Source: Pseudaminobacter soli (ex Zhang et al. 2022)
GTDB taxonomy: Bacteria; Pseudomonadota; Alphaproteobacteria; Rhizobiales; Rhizobiaceae
Assembly: GCF_014595955.1 (NCBI RefSeq)
Contig: NZ_JABVCF010000002.1
Span: 62,001-126,000, forward strand
Length of the DNA: 64,000 bases
Reading direction: 5' to 3'
In this document: positions 10,808 through 20,167 of the stretch, piece by piece
Layout: each line of letters begins with the position of its first letter
How positions within the stretch are numbered: position 1 is the stretch's first letter
The notes under the pieces: model-generated
What the model saw: the letters and a program-made list of their open reading frames with translations, nothing else
Told to the model about the DNA's origin: nothing
The model's database searches: none
Position numbers and translations under genes: made by a program

Positions 10808-11201
10808 GATCGCTTTTTCCGTATGCCCGAACGGCCCCCCGTAGTCGCGCATGCATTCTAGATGGGTGCGCGTGGCCGCACATTCACTCCCGGCTCTCGG
10901 ACCGCCGGGAAGGCGCGGGGACACCTAGCGCAAATGCTTCTCATTCAAAAGTGAGAATTTTTTATCAACCAATCAGCTTTGTGACGTCCGCATCCTCTTC
11001 TTTCAGGACCGCGGGGCGCCCAATCCCCATCTCTTGCTGCAAAATGCGGCATTGTCAGGAGCAGTCAGCAATCTTGCGCGGTTCAGCAGATTTGCTGGTT
11101 CGATCTCTACTTCGCCGCCCAGTTGCCCTCCGACAATACTGCGGTACGAAGCGAGAGATCACTGCGCCGCCATTATGCCTCCTCTACCTGCATCGTCACG
11201 C
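10808..11201. other. Intergenic region between the RND operon and bdhA stop
   Basis: No convincing gene. It holds the putative promoter region of the efflux operon, including a palindrome at 10938-10957 (TTCTCA, 8-nt spacer, TGAGAA) followed by Ts. The overlapping sequence AATGAGAAGCATT (minus strand) differs at two of 13 positions from the core of the classical Fur box. The palindrome could be an operator or a weak terminator. I see nothing else definable. Confidence 0.4.
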
Positions 11202-11996
11202 TCATTGCGCGGTCCAGCCGCCGTCCACTGATACATGGGTGCCGTTCATCTGGGATGCGGCCTCCGAGCACAGGAACGACACTGCGGCGGCGACCTGCTC
11301 GACCGTCACGAACTGCTTGGTCGGCTGGCGGTCGAGCATCACCTCGCGGATAACGGTCTCCCGGTCCATGCCGTGCGCCTTCATCTGGTCCGGGATCTGC
11401 GCCTCGACCAGCGGCGTCAGCACATAACCCGGGCAGACCGCATTGCAGGTGATGCCGTCCTGGGCGAGTTCGAGCGCGATCGTCTTGGTCAGGCCCATGA
11501 TGCCATGCTTGGCCGCGACATAGGCCGACTTGTAGGCCGAGGCGACGAGGCCGTGGGCCGAGGCGATGTTGACGATACGCCCGCGTCCCGTCTGCTTCAT
11601 GAAGGGGATCGCAGCCGCCGAGGTGTGGAATGCGGACGAGAGATTGATCGCGATGATCTGGTTCCACTTGGCGATCGGGAACTCCTCGACCGGCGCCACA
11701 TACTGCACTCCGGCATTGTTCACGAGGATGTCGACCGATCCGAAGGCCGCCGCGGCCGACGCCACCAGGGAGCGGCATTGTTCCGGGTCCGACATGTCGG
11801 CCTGGACGTAGATCGCCTTGACGCCATGCTCGGCCGAGAGAGACTCGGCTGTCGCACGATCCTCCGGCGTGTCACTGAAGGAGTTGACCACGACATTGCA
11901 TCCCTCAGCGGCGAGTTGGCGGGCGATGCCAAGCCCGATGCCCGAGGTTGAACCGGTGATGATCGCCGTTCTGGGAGAAAGTTGGCGGGCTGACAT
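11202..11996 (-). CDS. bdhA: 3-hydroxybutyrate dehydrogenase
   Basis: Short-chain dehydrogenase (264 residues) interconverting D-3-hydroxybutyrate and acetoacetate with NAD; it acts in PHB breakdown. The cofactor motif GSTSGIGLGIA is at about residues 15-25. NNAG follows at about 92-95, and the active site is Y-AAK in KSAYVAAKHG. The C-terminal region VEAQIPDQMKAHGM and the final VDGGWTAQ are typical of D-beta-hydroxybutyrate dehydrogenases. An AAGGAGATG ribosome-binding site precedes the ATG. Two tandem TGC-N3-GCA motifs lie 28-57 bp upstream. Confidence 0.93.
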   Translation of the reverse strand: MSARQLSPRTAIITGSTSGIGLGIARQLAAEGCNVVVNSFSDTPEDRATAESLSAEHGVKAIYVQADMSDPEQCRSLVASAAAAFGSVDILVNNAGVQYVAPVEEFPIAKWNQIIAINLSSAFHTSAAAIPFMKQTGRGRIVNIASAHGLVASAYKSAYVAAKHGIMGLTKTIALELAQDGITCNAVCPGYVLTPLVEAQIPDQMKAHGMDRETVIREVMLDRQPTKQFVTVEQVAAAVSFLCSEAASQMNGTHVSVDGGWTAQ

Positions 11997-12023
11997 GGGA
12001 CATCTCCTTGCGGAAAGGCTTTA

Positions 12024-12053
12024 TTGCAACGCAGAAAGATTTTTGCAACGCAG
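12024..12053 (-). promoter_or_regulatory. Tandem candidate PhaR operators upstream of bdhA
   Basis: Read on the bdhA strand, CTGCGTTGCAA occurs twice, at 12024-12034 and 12043-12053, 19 bp apart. Each differs by one base from the CTGC-N3-GCAG consensus I recall for Paracoccus PhaR. The position, 28-57 bp before the bdhA start codon, suits a repressor site. The identification is inference. Confidence 0.4.
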
Positions 12054-12196
12054 CATAAGTTGGTGTTGCTATTCTTGCCGGTCATCTCCGCCGCGGCTAA
12101 GCCATCGCAACAAAAATCACCGGGCCAGCGAACATTCGCGGGAGGCTGGCGGTTCTAATCTCTTGGCAAAGGGGTATCAGGAGAGCACCAAGCGCT

Positions 12197-13855
12197 ATGC
12201 GGATACCTATGAACGGAGAGCCGCAGGTGAATGATCGCATACGGCCATTGGCGCCGATGAGCCATCCCGTGTTCCGCATGGTTTGGTTCGCAAGCCTCGC
12301 CTCCAATCTGGGGGGCTTGATCCAGTCCGTCGGCGCTGCATGGCTGATGACGTCCATAGCGACCTCCGCCGACATGGTGGCCCTCGTGCAGGCCTCCGTG
12401 TCTCTGCCGATCATGCTGTTTTCACTCGCTGCGGGCGCCATTGCCGACAATTTCGAGCGCCGCAAGGTGATGATCGCTGCGCAGATCTTCCTTCTCGGGG
12501 TCTCGGTACTGCTCGCGATCATCACTTATCTCGGTCTGATAACGCCCTGGGTGCTACTCCTGTTCACCTTCCTGATCGGCTGCGGGACCGCGCTCTACAA
12601 CCCGTCCTGGCAGGCATCCGTCGGAGAGATGGTGCCGCGCACGGTGCTGCCGGCCGCGGTGGCGCTCAACAGCGTCAACTTCAACCTGAGCCGCAGCGTC
12701 GGTCCGGCGATCGGCGGCATCATAGTGGCCAGCCTCGGTGCAGCGGCTTCGTTCGCCGTGAACGCGGTGAGCTACCTCCCTCTTCTCTTCGCAATATCGC
12801 GCTGGAAGCCGCCTGTTCAGCAGCGCACGCTGCCACCGGAACGGATGTTCGAAGCAATGACCACCGGGCTGCGCTACGTCGCGATGTCGCCCCACATCGA
12901 GAAGGTGCTGCTGCGCGGCTTCGTGTTCGGCTTCACGGCCATCATCGTGCTCGCCCTGCTGCCGCTCGTCTCGCGCGACCAACTGCATGGCGGACCTTTG
13001 CTCTACGGCTTGATGCTGGGCTGCTTCGGCATCGGCGCGATCGCAGGAGCGTTCCTCAGCGGCAAGGCGCGCGAGACGATGTCGAACGAGTCGGTAGCGC
13101 GCCTTGCCTTCATCGGCTTTGCCATATGCGCGACCTTCGTGGCGCTCAGTCCGAATGCATGGTTGGCAGGTCTCGGCATTTCAATAGGAGGCGTCTGCTG
13201 GGTGCTGGCGCTGGCGATGTTCAACGTCACCGTCCAACTGTCGACGCCCCGCTGGGTCCTCGGCAGGGCGCTGGCGCTCTACCAGACCGCGACGTTCGGT
13301 GGCATGGCATTGGGAAGTTGGGTCTGGGGCCTTGCCGCGGAGGAGTACGGCGTGCCGACAGCGCTGTTGATCGCCGCCCTTGTCATGCTCGGCGGCGCGG
13401 CGATTGGACTGCGGTTCGGATTGCCCCGGAAGACGCCCGACAATCTGGACCCACTTGGCCGCTGGCGTGTGCCCGACATCGAACTCGACCTGCGCGGCCA
13501 AAGCGGGCCGGTGGCCGTGCTCGTCGAATACCTCATTGAGGAGAAGGATACGCGTGCATTCCTGGAAGCAATGAAGGAGCGCAAGCGGATTCGGCGTAGA
13601 GATGGCGCCCGGCAATGGGAGCTGCTGCGCGACACCCAGAAGCCGGACCGCTGGGTTGAGTCCTACCGCGTGCCCACATGGAACGATTATGTCCGGCTCA
13701 ATCAGCGCAGAACCCAGGCGGATGCCGGGGTCGACGACCGTATTCTTTCGCTTCATAGCGGCGGCGAGAGGCCGAGAGTGCTGCGGATGGTCATTCGCCC
13801 GACCGAATGGACCGAACCGGGCTTGCAGACGAAGACTCCGGTCGATCTCGGCTAG
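12197..13855 (+). CDS. MFS_3-type exporter with C-terminal ABM-like domain
   Basis: 552 residues. The first ~410 form a 12-helix major facilitator of the transmembrane secretion effector/EntS type (MFSxLASNLG-like start, then GAIADNFERRK loop). Residues ~425-540 are soluble and begin DLRGQSGPVAVLVEY, resembling the antibiotic-biosynthesis-monooxygenase-like tail found on many MFS_3 proteins. The start is uncertain: the ATG at 12197 has a distant AGGAGAG, while an ATG at 12209 and a GTG at 12227 are alternatives. It is divergent from bdhA; the substrate is unknown. Confidence 0.85.
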   Translation: MRIPMNGEPQVNDRIRPLAPMSHPVFRMVWFASLASNLGGLIQSVGAAWLMTSIATSADMVALVQASVSLPIMLFSLAAGAIADNFERRKVMIAAQIFLLGVSVLLAIITYLGLITPWVLLLFTFLIGCGTALYNPSWQASVGEMVPRTVLPAAVALNSVNFNLSRSVGPAIGGIIVASLGAAASFAVNAVSYLPLLFAISRWKPPVQQRTLPPERMFEAMTTGLRYVAMSPHIEKVLLRGFVFGFTAIIVLALLPLVSRDQLHGGPLLYGLMLGCFGIGAIAGAFLSGKARETMSNESVARLAFIGFAICATFVALSPNAWLAGLGISIGGVCWVLALAMFNVTVQLSTPRWVLGRALALYQTATFGGMALGSWVWGLAAEEYGVPTALLIAALVMLGGAAIGLRFGLPRKTPDNLDPLGRWRVPDIELDLRGQSGPVAVLVEYLIEEKDTRAFLEAMKERKRIRRRDGARQWELLRDTQKPDRWVESYRVPTWNDYVRLNQRRTQADAGVDDRILSLHSGGERPRVLRMVIRPTEWTEPGLQTKTPVDLG

Positions 13856-13964
13856 GGTCTTTGACGTCGGCTTACGACCCCTGAGCGGTCATCGGTCTGC
13901 GCTGATCCTCACGTAGATCGTGAAGAATGATCGATCGGCAAGGGTGCAAAAGCTGACTTATCGA

Positions 13965-14924
13965 CTACTCGTGCGGCACCGCCTGCTCGGGGGCAGGCCG
14001 CTTGTTGGCAACCGCCAAAGCGAGGCCGCCTAAGATCAGGACGACCCCAACCGCGAACATCAGGCCAAGCTGATCGCCAAAGAGAACCGATGCGGCGGCA
14101 ATCCCGAAAACCGGTTGAAGATATTGGACGCTCGCCGCAACCCGGGCCGGGACAGCCCGCAAAAGATAGAGCCACAACAGCAGGCCCGCGACTGTCACCA
14201 TGCTACCGAGATAGATGATAGCCCATACCGCCTGCGCTGTGATCTGCATGGGCTCGTGCCCCATCTCCCAACCGGCCAAGGGCAGAATCGCGACAAGGCC
14301 GGCCAAGGCGTTCCATGCGGCCACCGGCAAGGTGCCGTACTTCTCCGTAAGTTCCGCGCTCCAGATGTAGTAGAATGCGATGGCAACGGCCGAGACGAGC
14401 ATCCAAGCCACGCCGGCGACGGTGGTCTTGGACATGTCGTCAACGCCCGATCCGCTTCCTACGGCCACCAGTGCAATGCCGACAAAGGCTGCGAACAGAC
14501 CGATCCACTGTCGCCCTGTCACAGACTGCTTGAGGCGGATCGCCGCGAAGATCACTATGAAAATGGGGATCGTCGCGGAAATGATCGTACCGGCCGAGGC
14601 CGATGTGCCCTGCACGCCGAACGATTGCGCGACATTTCCCAGGGTAATACCCATCACGCCGAGCGCAACAATGCTGGGCACCGCTTGCCACGGCACCCGA
14701 AGCCGACCTGCCGCCAGGACCAGGAACAAAGGAACCGCCACCAGGAAGCGCAAGGCGGTGAGCGTCAATGGAGGGATCGTTTCGAGGCCCAACTTCGTGA
14801 TCGGGATCGAAAGCCCCCACATGATTGCGAGCAACAGCATTGCGCCGAGGCTCCTCGTAGAGAAGGCCCGGGCAGGCCCAGCGATGGGGGAGCCTACCGC
14901 GAGGTTGGCGGCATTCTGCGTCAT
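13965..14924 (-). CDS. EamA/DMT superfamily exporter
   Basis: Ten-helix drug/metabolite transporter of 319 residues with two EamA repeats (about 20-150 and 165-300). The first repeat shows the LLAIMWGLSIPITKLGLE pattern and the second ends in LGGLALAVANKRP. Members export amino acids, metabolites or drugs; the substrate is not predictable here. The ATG at 14922-14924 is preferred over an upstream in-frame TTG. It is divergent from a LysR regulator across a ~125-bp gap, which suggests that regulator controls it. Confidence 0.85.
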   Translation of the reverse strand: MTQNAANLAVGSPIAGPARAFSTRSLGAMLLLAIMWGLSIPITKLGLETIPPLTLTALRFLVAVPLFLVLAAGRLRVPWQAVPSIVALGVMGITLGNVAQSFGVQGTSASAGTIISATIPIFIVIFAAIRLKQSVTGRQWIGLFAAFVGIALVAVGSGSGVDDMSKTTVAGVAWMLVSAVAIAFYYIWSAELTEKYGTLPVAAWNALAGLVAILPLAGWEMGHEPMQITAQAVWAIIYLGSMVTVAGLLLWLYLLRAVPARVAASVQYLQPVFGIAAASVLFGDQLGLMFAVGVVLILGGLALAVANKRPAPEQAVPHE

Positions 14925-14971
14925 GGCGGCTTCGTCCAAGGAGATTGGCGGGTGCGTGCGTCCGTGTCATG

Positions 14972-14986
14972 TCTACAGGGCGTAGA
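14972..14986. promoter_or_regulatory. Palindrome between the EamA exporter and its LysR neighbour
   Basis: TCTAC-AGGGC-GTAGA is a perfect 5+5 palindrome in the divergent promoter region, where a LysR-type regulator usually binds. It does not match T-N11-A spacing exactly, so the call is tentative. Confidence 0.35.
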
Positions 14987-15048
14987 ACGGTGCCGACAAA
15001 CCATTTATCATCACAGAATACGTGAGCTCCTGTCACACATAAAGTCAC

Positions 15049-15960
15049 ATGCCCGAGGAACTTCCTCCCCTGCAGACCCTCCGCGCCTTCGAGGCGACCG
15101 GGAGAAGGCTGAGCATGACGCTGGCAGCGGAGGAACTGCATCTGACCCACGGCGCAGTGAGCCGCCAGATCAAGACGCTCGAGGATCACCTGGGGGTTCA
15201 GCTCTTTCGCCGCATGACCCGCAGGATAGAACTGACCGACGCGGGCATCTCGTTCTTCGGTGCAGTCACTCGCCTGCTCTCCGAACTCGCACGCGAGGCG
15301 GAAAACGTTCGCCGCAAGAACGACGACACGCGCCTTGTCGTTAGCTCGGGCGTCTCCTTCGCAAGCAAATGGCTGACATCACGACTGCACAGGTTGATGG
15401 TGCGATACCCGGATTTCGAGGTCCATCTCGAAGTGACCGACGCTCAGGTGGATTTCGCGGCAGGTCACGTCGATGTTGCTCTGCGCTATGGCACCGGCCA
15501 GTATCCCGCTGCGACGGCCGAGCGCATCATGAACGAAACGGTCTCTCCAGTCTGTGCGCCGGACTATCGCGACCGCATGGGCGGGCTTCGATCTCCCAGC
15601 GAATTGCCCAAGTGTCAATTCATCCACGAAATCGGCATGAACACGACATGGGAACGGTGGTTCTCGATGATGGAATTGCCTTATCCAAGGACGCGAGGCC
15701 CCGGCTACAGTCTTGGAAGCATGTCCATTGAGGCCGCGATCCGGGGTGAAGGCGTGGCGCTTGGGCGGAGCGTGCTGGTCGCCGAAGACCTCGCGGCGGG
15801 CCGGCTTGTGGCACTATTCCCGCAAGCCAAGCTGGAAGTGGAATGGGGATACGATCTTGTTTATCGGACAGGCAATCACGATCACCCGAAGGTTCGCGCC
15901 TTCAGAAATTGGATCGCTGAGGAAGTCCGGGAATTCATGGCCGCCAACTTTTTACGTTGA
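15049..15960 (+). CDS. LysR family transcriptional regulator, GcvA-like
   Basis: 303 residues. The N-terminal winged helix-turn-helix (about 6-65) contains LQTLRAFEATGRRLSMTLAA and THGAVSRQIKTLE. A substrate-binding fold follows from about residue 90. The style, including RVF-type VVSSGVSFASKWL and RTRGPGYS, is that of the GcvA/AmpR subgroup. It most likely regulates the divergent EamA exporter, as is usual for this arrangement. The effector is unknown. Confidence 0.9.
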   Translation: MPEELPPLQTLRAFEATGRRLSMTLAAEELHLTHGAVSRQIKTLEDHLGVQLFRRMTRRIELTDAGISFFGAVTRLLSELAREAENVRRKNDDTRLVVSSGVSFASKWLTSRLHRLMVRYPDFEVHLEVTDAQVDFAAGHVDVALRYGTGQYPAATAERIMNETVSPVCAPDYRDRMGGLRSPSELPKCQFIHEIGMNTTWERWFSMMELPYPRTRGPGYSLGSMSIEAAIRGEGVALGRSVLVAEDLAAGRLVALFPQAKLEVEWGYDLVYRTGNHDHPKVRAFRNWIAEEVREFMAANFLR

Positions 15961-16182
15961 CATTTGAGGTGACTGCCAGTGCTTCTCTCACCGTCAAGCT
16001 GAGACGTTGCCCGATTTCGGATAATTGAGGGAAAGCGCGAGACGTCGGGAAATGCACCTATCCCGTGCATCATTCGTCTGGGAGTCGGTCACTCAGCGCC
16101 AGATTGCCGCCGGGGAACGATTTTTTAAGTCGAATTGGGCGTAATTCAATTCCGGAGAGTTTTAGTCATTCCGGAGTGCCGC

Positions 16183-18507
16183 GTGCCCACCTACTCGACG
16201 TTCATCCGCTCGATCCGGGTGCGTTATCTTTCCGGACTCGTCCTGTTCGCCCTGAGCACAGCGGCGATCGTGTTCATGCTCAACAATCTGAACGAGTTCC
16301 GTCGCAGCGTCGATCGCATCGGGCTCGATCTCGCCACACTGGCACGGGACCTGAATGGCGCCTCGGCCTTTGCCACGAGCGCGACCAAGGCGTGGAGCAA
16401 CGAGACCCGCGCCGAACTGAGGACCGCGGCTGCCGGGCATGCTTCGAGGCTGGCGACGCAGATCGATGCGCTGACCAGCGAGCTTGCGGATTTGAGAGCA
16501 TCCCTGTCGGAATCCGCGGTCCGGGAGCTCGACACAGCCTCGATCAATGGCGATCTGTTCTGGTCGTCGCGTGACGTGGTGCGCAATCTTGGTCTGATCG
16601 CCGGCGCCGAGAAGCTGGACACCTGGAGTTCTCGCGAAATCAACAATCAGAATTCGCTGTTCGCTCAGCCCCTGCTGATGCGCGCCCGCGCAGCGCTGGA
16701 TATTGAGCGCGCGGAGGCGGCGCAGCGCGCCGACGTGGTGCTCCTGCTCTCCGCTGCGCTCGCGGTGGTCGTCATCACCGTGGTCGGGTTCTGGATCTTC
16801 CGTCCGATGGAGAACGCGATCCGCAATGCCTTTGCCGAATCCGAGCGGCTGCTCACGCTTGCCGAAGCAGCCGACCGCGCCAAATCCGAGTTCCTGGCCA
16901 ATATGAGCCACGAGATCAGGACCCCGATGAACGGCGTCCTCGGCATGGCGGAACTGCTCGCCAAGACGGATCTCACGCCGCGCCAGAAGACCTTTACGGA
17001 CGTGATCGTCAAATCCGGCAATGCGCTGATCACAATCATCAACGACATCTTGGACTTCTCCAAGATCAACGCCGGCCAGTTGACGCTCAATCCGGCGCCG
17101 TTCACGCTCAGCGAGACGGTGGAGGACGTCGCCACGCTGGTCTCGGCCCGCGTCGCCGAGAAGAACCTCGAGCTGATCGTCCGCGTCGATCCGCGATTGC
17201 CCAGCCAGGTCGTCGGGGATGCAGGCCGGTTCCGACAGATCATCACGAACCTCGTCGGCAACGCGGTGAAGTTCACCGAGCGAGGGCACGTGCTGGTCGA
17301 TCTGAGCGGCGAGGTGCGGGAGGGGAAGGCCCACCTGAAGCTGCGCGTCGAGGACACCGGCATCGGCATTCCCGCCGAGAAGCTTCGCACGGTGTTCGAG
17401 CAGTTCGCGCAGGTGGATGGCTCATCGACGCGCCGCCATGAGGGAACGGGCCTCGGCCTTGCGATCGCCTCGCGGCTGATCGACCTGATGGGCGGCCAGA
17501 TCGGAGTGGAAAGCGAAGTCGGCCGGGGCTCGGTGTTTTGGTTCACGGTGTCGCTACCCGTGCATGAGGGCGGTCAGGAGCGCGAAGCTGTTCCGGCGGA
17601 GGTTACCGGCGCGCGCGTGCTGGTCATCGACGACAATCCGGTGAACCGCGAGATCCTGCTGGAGCAGTTGCGTGGCTGGAGTTTCGATTGTGCGGCAGCC
17701 GAAAGCGGGGCTGTCGGCCTGGCGTTCCTGGACCGCGCCATGAAGCTTGGCGCCACGGTCGATTGCGTTATCCTCGACTACCAGATGCCTGGCATGAGCG
17801 GCGGCGACGTGGCGCGGGCGATCAATGCGGATGCGCGGCTTGCGAGCATCCCGGTCGTGCTTCTGACCTCGGTGGATCAGGTCGACTACGCGCGGCTGGT
17901 CGTGGAATACGGGATCGCTGCGCATCTCACCAAGCCGGCCCGCGCCGCGCAGCTCTTCGCCACGCTGGTTTCGGTGATCCAGAAGGCCCGCACGCGAGCA
18001 GCGCCTGGAGAGTTCGTGCGCGAGAGTGCGCCTGCCTGGAGCGAGCCGGCTCTCAGCCTGCCGACGCCCGCACCCACGTCGGCGGCCGAACCCAAATCGA
18101 CCACATCGAACACCTCCATCGACATCCTTGTGGCCGAGGACAACGAGGTGAACCAACTCGTGTTCGGCCAAATCCTTAACGGGCTAAATCTTTCCTACCG
18201 CATCGCCGGTAACGGCCGCACTGCGGTGGAGATGTACCGCACCCTCAATCCCAAGCTGATCCTGATGGACGTCTCCATGCCTGAGATGAACGGATATCAG
18301 GCCTGCCGCGCCATACGCGAATTCGAGGCAGCTTCGGGCTCCCGCATTCCGATCATCGGCGTCACCGCACATGCCCTCAAGGGTGACCGCGAGAAATGCC
18401 TCGATGCAGGCATGGACGACTATCTGTCGAAACCCGTCTCCCCCGATCGGTTGGCGGGCAAAATCTCTGCGTGGATGGGCGAGGAGACGCTCGCGAAGAC
18501 CGCTTGA
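16183..18507 (+). CDS. Hybrid sensor histidine kinase with two receiver domains
   Basis: 774 residues from a GTG start at 16183 (GGAG 7 bp upstream; the in-frame TTG at 16135 lacks one). Domains in order: helix 1 at about 12-32, periplasmic sensor, helix 2 near 190-210, HisKA with [11 protein letters not shown] (His243), and HATPase with NAVKF, DTGIGIP and GTGLGLAI. Receiver 1 has its Asp in VILDYQMPG near 531; receiver 2 has its Asp in [10 protein letters not shown] near 695 and ends DYLSKP. There is no HPt domain and no neighbouring response regulator, so the downstream partner is elsewhere. The signal is unknown. Confidence 0.92.
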   Translation: MPTYSTFIRSIRVRYLSGLVLFALSTAAIVFMLNNLNEFRRSVDRIGLDLATLARDLNGASAFATSATKAWSNETRAELRTAAAGHASRLATQIDALTSELADLRASLSESAVRELDTASINGDLFWSSRDVVRNLGLIAGAEKLDTWSSREINNQNSLFAQPLLMRARAALDIERAEAAQRADVVLLLSAALAVVVITVVGFWIFRPMENAIRNAFAESERLLTLAEAADRAKSEFLANMSHEIRTPMNGVLGMAELLAKTDLTPRQKTFTDVIVKSGNALITIINDILDFSKINAGQLTLNPAPFTLSETVEDVATLVSARVAEKNLELIVRVDPRLPSQVVGDAGRFRQIITNLVGNAVKFTERGHVLVDLSGEVREGKAHLKLRVEDTGIGIPAEKLRTVFEQFAQVDGSSTRRHEGTGLGLAIASRLIDLMGGQIGVESEVGRGSVFWFTVSLPVHEGGQEREAVPAEVTGARVLVIDDNPVNREILLEQLRGWSFDCAAAESGAVGLAFLDRAMKLGATVDCVILDYQMPGMSGGDVARAINADARLASIPVVLLTSVDQVDYARLVVEYGIAAHLTKPARAAQLFATLVSVIQKARTRAAPGEFVRESAPAWSEPALSLPTPAPTSAAEPKSTTSNTSIDILVAEDNEVNQLVFGQILNGLNLSYRIAGNGRTAVEMYRTLNPKLILMDVSMPEMNGYQACRAIREFEAASGSRIPIIGVTAHALKGDREKCLDAGMDDYLSKPVSPDRLAGKISAWMGEETLAKTA

Positions 18508-18556
18508 ACATCTGAGGCGGCGACGAAGACCGCCGCTTCTGCGCTGTTATCCCTCT

Positions 18557-19159
18557 CTAATCCCTGCGCGCGTCGTGCGGTTCCACATGGGTGGAGTCGG
18601 CGGGCTTGTTCGACACTGCGCGCTCTGCGCCAGCTTTCCCGTCCTTGGATTCCCGTGGGAACCTGTGAACTTGACTCAGCCCAAGCGCCGATTCGATGGT
18701 CTGCATCAGGCCGAGTACCAGTAGGGCGAGAAAAGTCGCAAGCAGCGAGATCTGCCACAACCCCAGACCTGTCGCGACTCCGATAGCACCCGCCAGCCAC
18801 ATACCGGCGCCGGTTGTCAGCCCATGCACCTCGCCGCGCGTGAAGATGACCACGCCGGCTGCAAGGAAGGCGACACCGGCGGTAACGGCTTCCACGATGC
18901 GGAGCGGATCTACTCGCACATAATCCTTCGGGACGGCCGTGGTGAAGATCGGAGAATGAACGATCTCGATCGCAAGGATGGTGAAGGTGGCCGCTGCGAG
19001 GCAAACGAGGATGTGGGTCCGCAGTCCCGCCGGCCGGCGTCGCCACTCGCGTTCGAAGCCTATGGCCGCGCCAAGCACGACGGCGAGAAGCAGGCGTGCG
19101 ACGATGACGGGAAATTCCGTGTAGGTTCTCGTGCTGAACTCGGCAGCGAACGCTTCCAT
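18557..19159 (-). CDS. MgtC/SapB family membrane protein
   Basis: 200 residues with five hydrophobic segments in the first ~150. The signature LLLAVVLGAAIGFEREWRRR and GLRTHILVCLAAA mark MgtC/SapB. These proteins are linked to growth at low magnesium or control of ATP synthase in other bacteria; the role here is not established. The start at 19157-19159 was chosen over an ATG 60 bp upstream because GAGGGC precedes it and no ribosome-binding site precedes the upstream ATG. The last ~50 residues are hydrophilic. Confidence 0.85.
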   Translation of the reverse strand: MEAFAAEFSTRTYTEFPVIVARLLLAVVLGAAIGFEREWRRRPAGLRTHILVCLAAATFTILAIEIVHSPIFTTAVPKDYVRVDPLRIVEAVTAGVAFLAAGVVIFTRGEVHGLTTGAGMWLAGAIGVATGLGLWQISLLATFLALLVLGLMQTIESALGLSQVHRFPRESKDGKAGAERAVSNKPADSTHVEPHDARRD

Positions 19160-19276
19160 CGGGCCCTCATGATGGCTGCCCGGAAACGCCGGAAAGCCGG
19201 AGGAGTTCCGTCTTTCCATTCGCTCGCAATCAAGGATACCAGCGCTCGATCAGGTGCGGTTTCATGCGCCTGAAAT

Positions 19277-19309
19277 ACAAACGGCAGAGGGTTCGCCTCT
19301 GCCGTTTGT
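19277..19309. terminator. Strong hairpin terminator downstream of the transglycosylase
   Basis: A perfect 14-bp stem (ACAAACGGCAGAGG and its complement) around loop GTTC is flanked by T-rich sequence on both strands. It separates the lytic transglycosylase from mgtC-like transcription on the minus strand. Confidence 0.85.
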
Positions 19310-19348
19310 TCGTTTTGGGCGGCTGGAAAGCCGTGCTTGAAATCGGAC

Positions 19349-20167
19349 TCATCCGTCGATTTCAGCGCCGATGATCGCGATCGCTTGCTGGTAGACCGTG
19401 GCCGAATTCCAGCCTTGAATTGCAGCGTAGTTGGGCTCGCCCGGCTGATAGCCTGCGCCAGGTGTCCAGCCGTGACCGCGGAGGAAATTCGCGGTCGAGG
19501 CCAGCGCGTCGGCCCTGGAGCCGATCAAGTCGATGCTGCCGTTGCCGTCGCCGTCCACGCCATATTTCAGGACGTTGACCGGCAGAAACTGCGTCTGGCC
19601 GACCTCGCCATGGGCGGCGCCGATGGCTCCGGAATGCAGCGAGCCGTTGTGGACGAGCTTGAGGGCGGCATGCAACTGGTTGGTGAAATACTCCGACCGG
19701 CGGCAGTCATAGGCGAGCGTGGCGACCGCCGAGAGGATGTTGGAATTTCCCATGTAGCTGCCGAAGCCGGTCTCCATGCCCCAGATGGCGATCAGCGGAC
19801 CTGCCGGGACGCCAAAGCGCTGCTCGATGCGGGCAAAAAGCGCTGCATTAGACTTCTTCAGGCTCTTGCCCTTGGAGGCGATCGTCTTGGCGCCGCGCTT
19901 GGCCATGAACTGCTCCAGCGACAGCTTGAAGCTCTTCTGGTTGCGATCGGCATGGATCGTCTTTGTGGCGTAGGAGGTGGCCTGCAGCGCCGACAAGGCC
20001 TTGCCTCCGACGCCGCGGGCGGCGGCTTCCTGCACGAACGCCTGCTTCCAGGCCTCGAACCCCGCGCCGGTGTTGCCGCAACTGGCGGCTTGAGCGCCAA
20101 AGGCGGAAAGGCCGAGTGCAGCAGAGGCGGTGATCGCAAATGCTAGTGCCTTGGCAGTCAATGCCAT
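19349..20167 (-). CDS. Lytic murein transglycosylase, MltB-like
   Basis: 272-residue exported enzyme cleaving peptidoglycan glycan strands. The signal peptide runs to about residue 28 (LSAFGAQAA). The SLT_2/MltB domain contains IWGMETGFGSYMGN with the likely catalytic Glu, then AYDCRRSEYF and EVGQTQFLPVNVLKYGVDGDG. CAGGAGAACAGG precedes the ATG. Unlike longer relatives it has no C-terminal peptidoglycan-binding domain. It is monocistronic, with a strong terminator. Confidence 0.9.
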   Translation of the reverse strand: MALTAKALAFAITASAALGLSAFGAQAASCGNTGAGFEAWKQAFVQEAAARGVGGKALSALQATSYATKTIHADRNQKSFKLSLEQFMAKRGAKTIASKGKSLKKSNAALFARIEQRFGVPAGPLIAIWGMETGFGSYMGNSNILSAVATLAYDCRRSEYFTNQLHAALKLVHNGSLHSGAIGAAHGEVGQTQFLPVNVLKYGVDGDGNGSIDLIGSRADALASTANFLRGHGWTPGAGYQPGEPNYAAIQGWNSATVYQQAIAIIGAEIDG

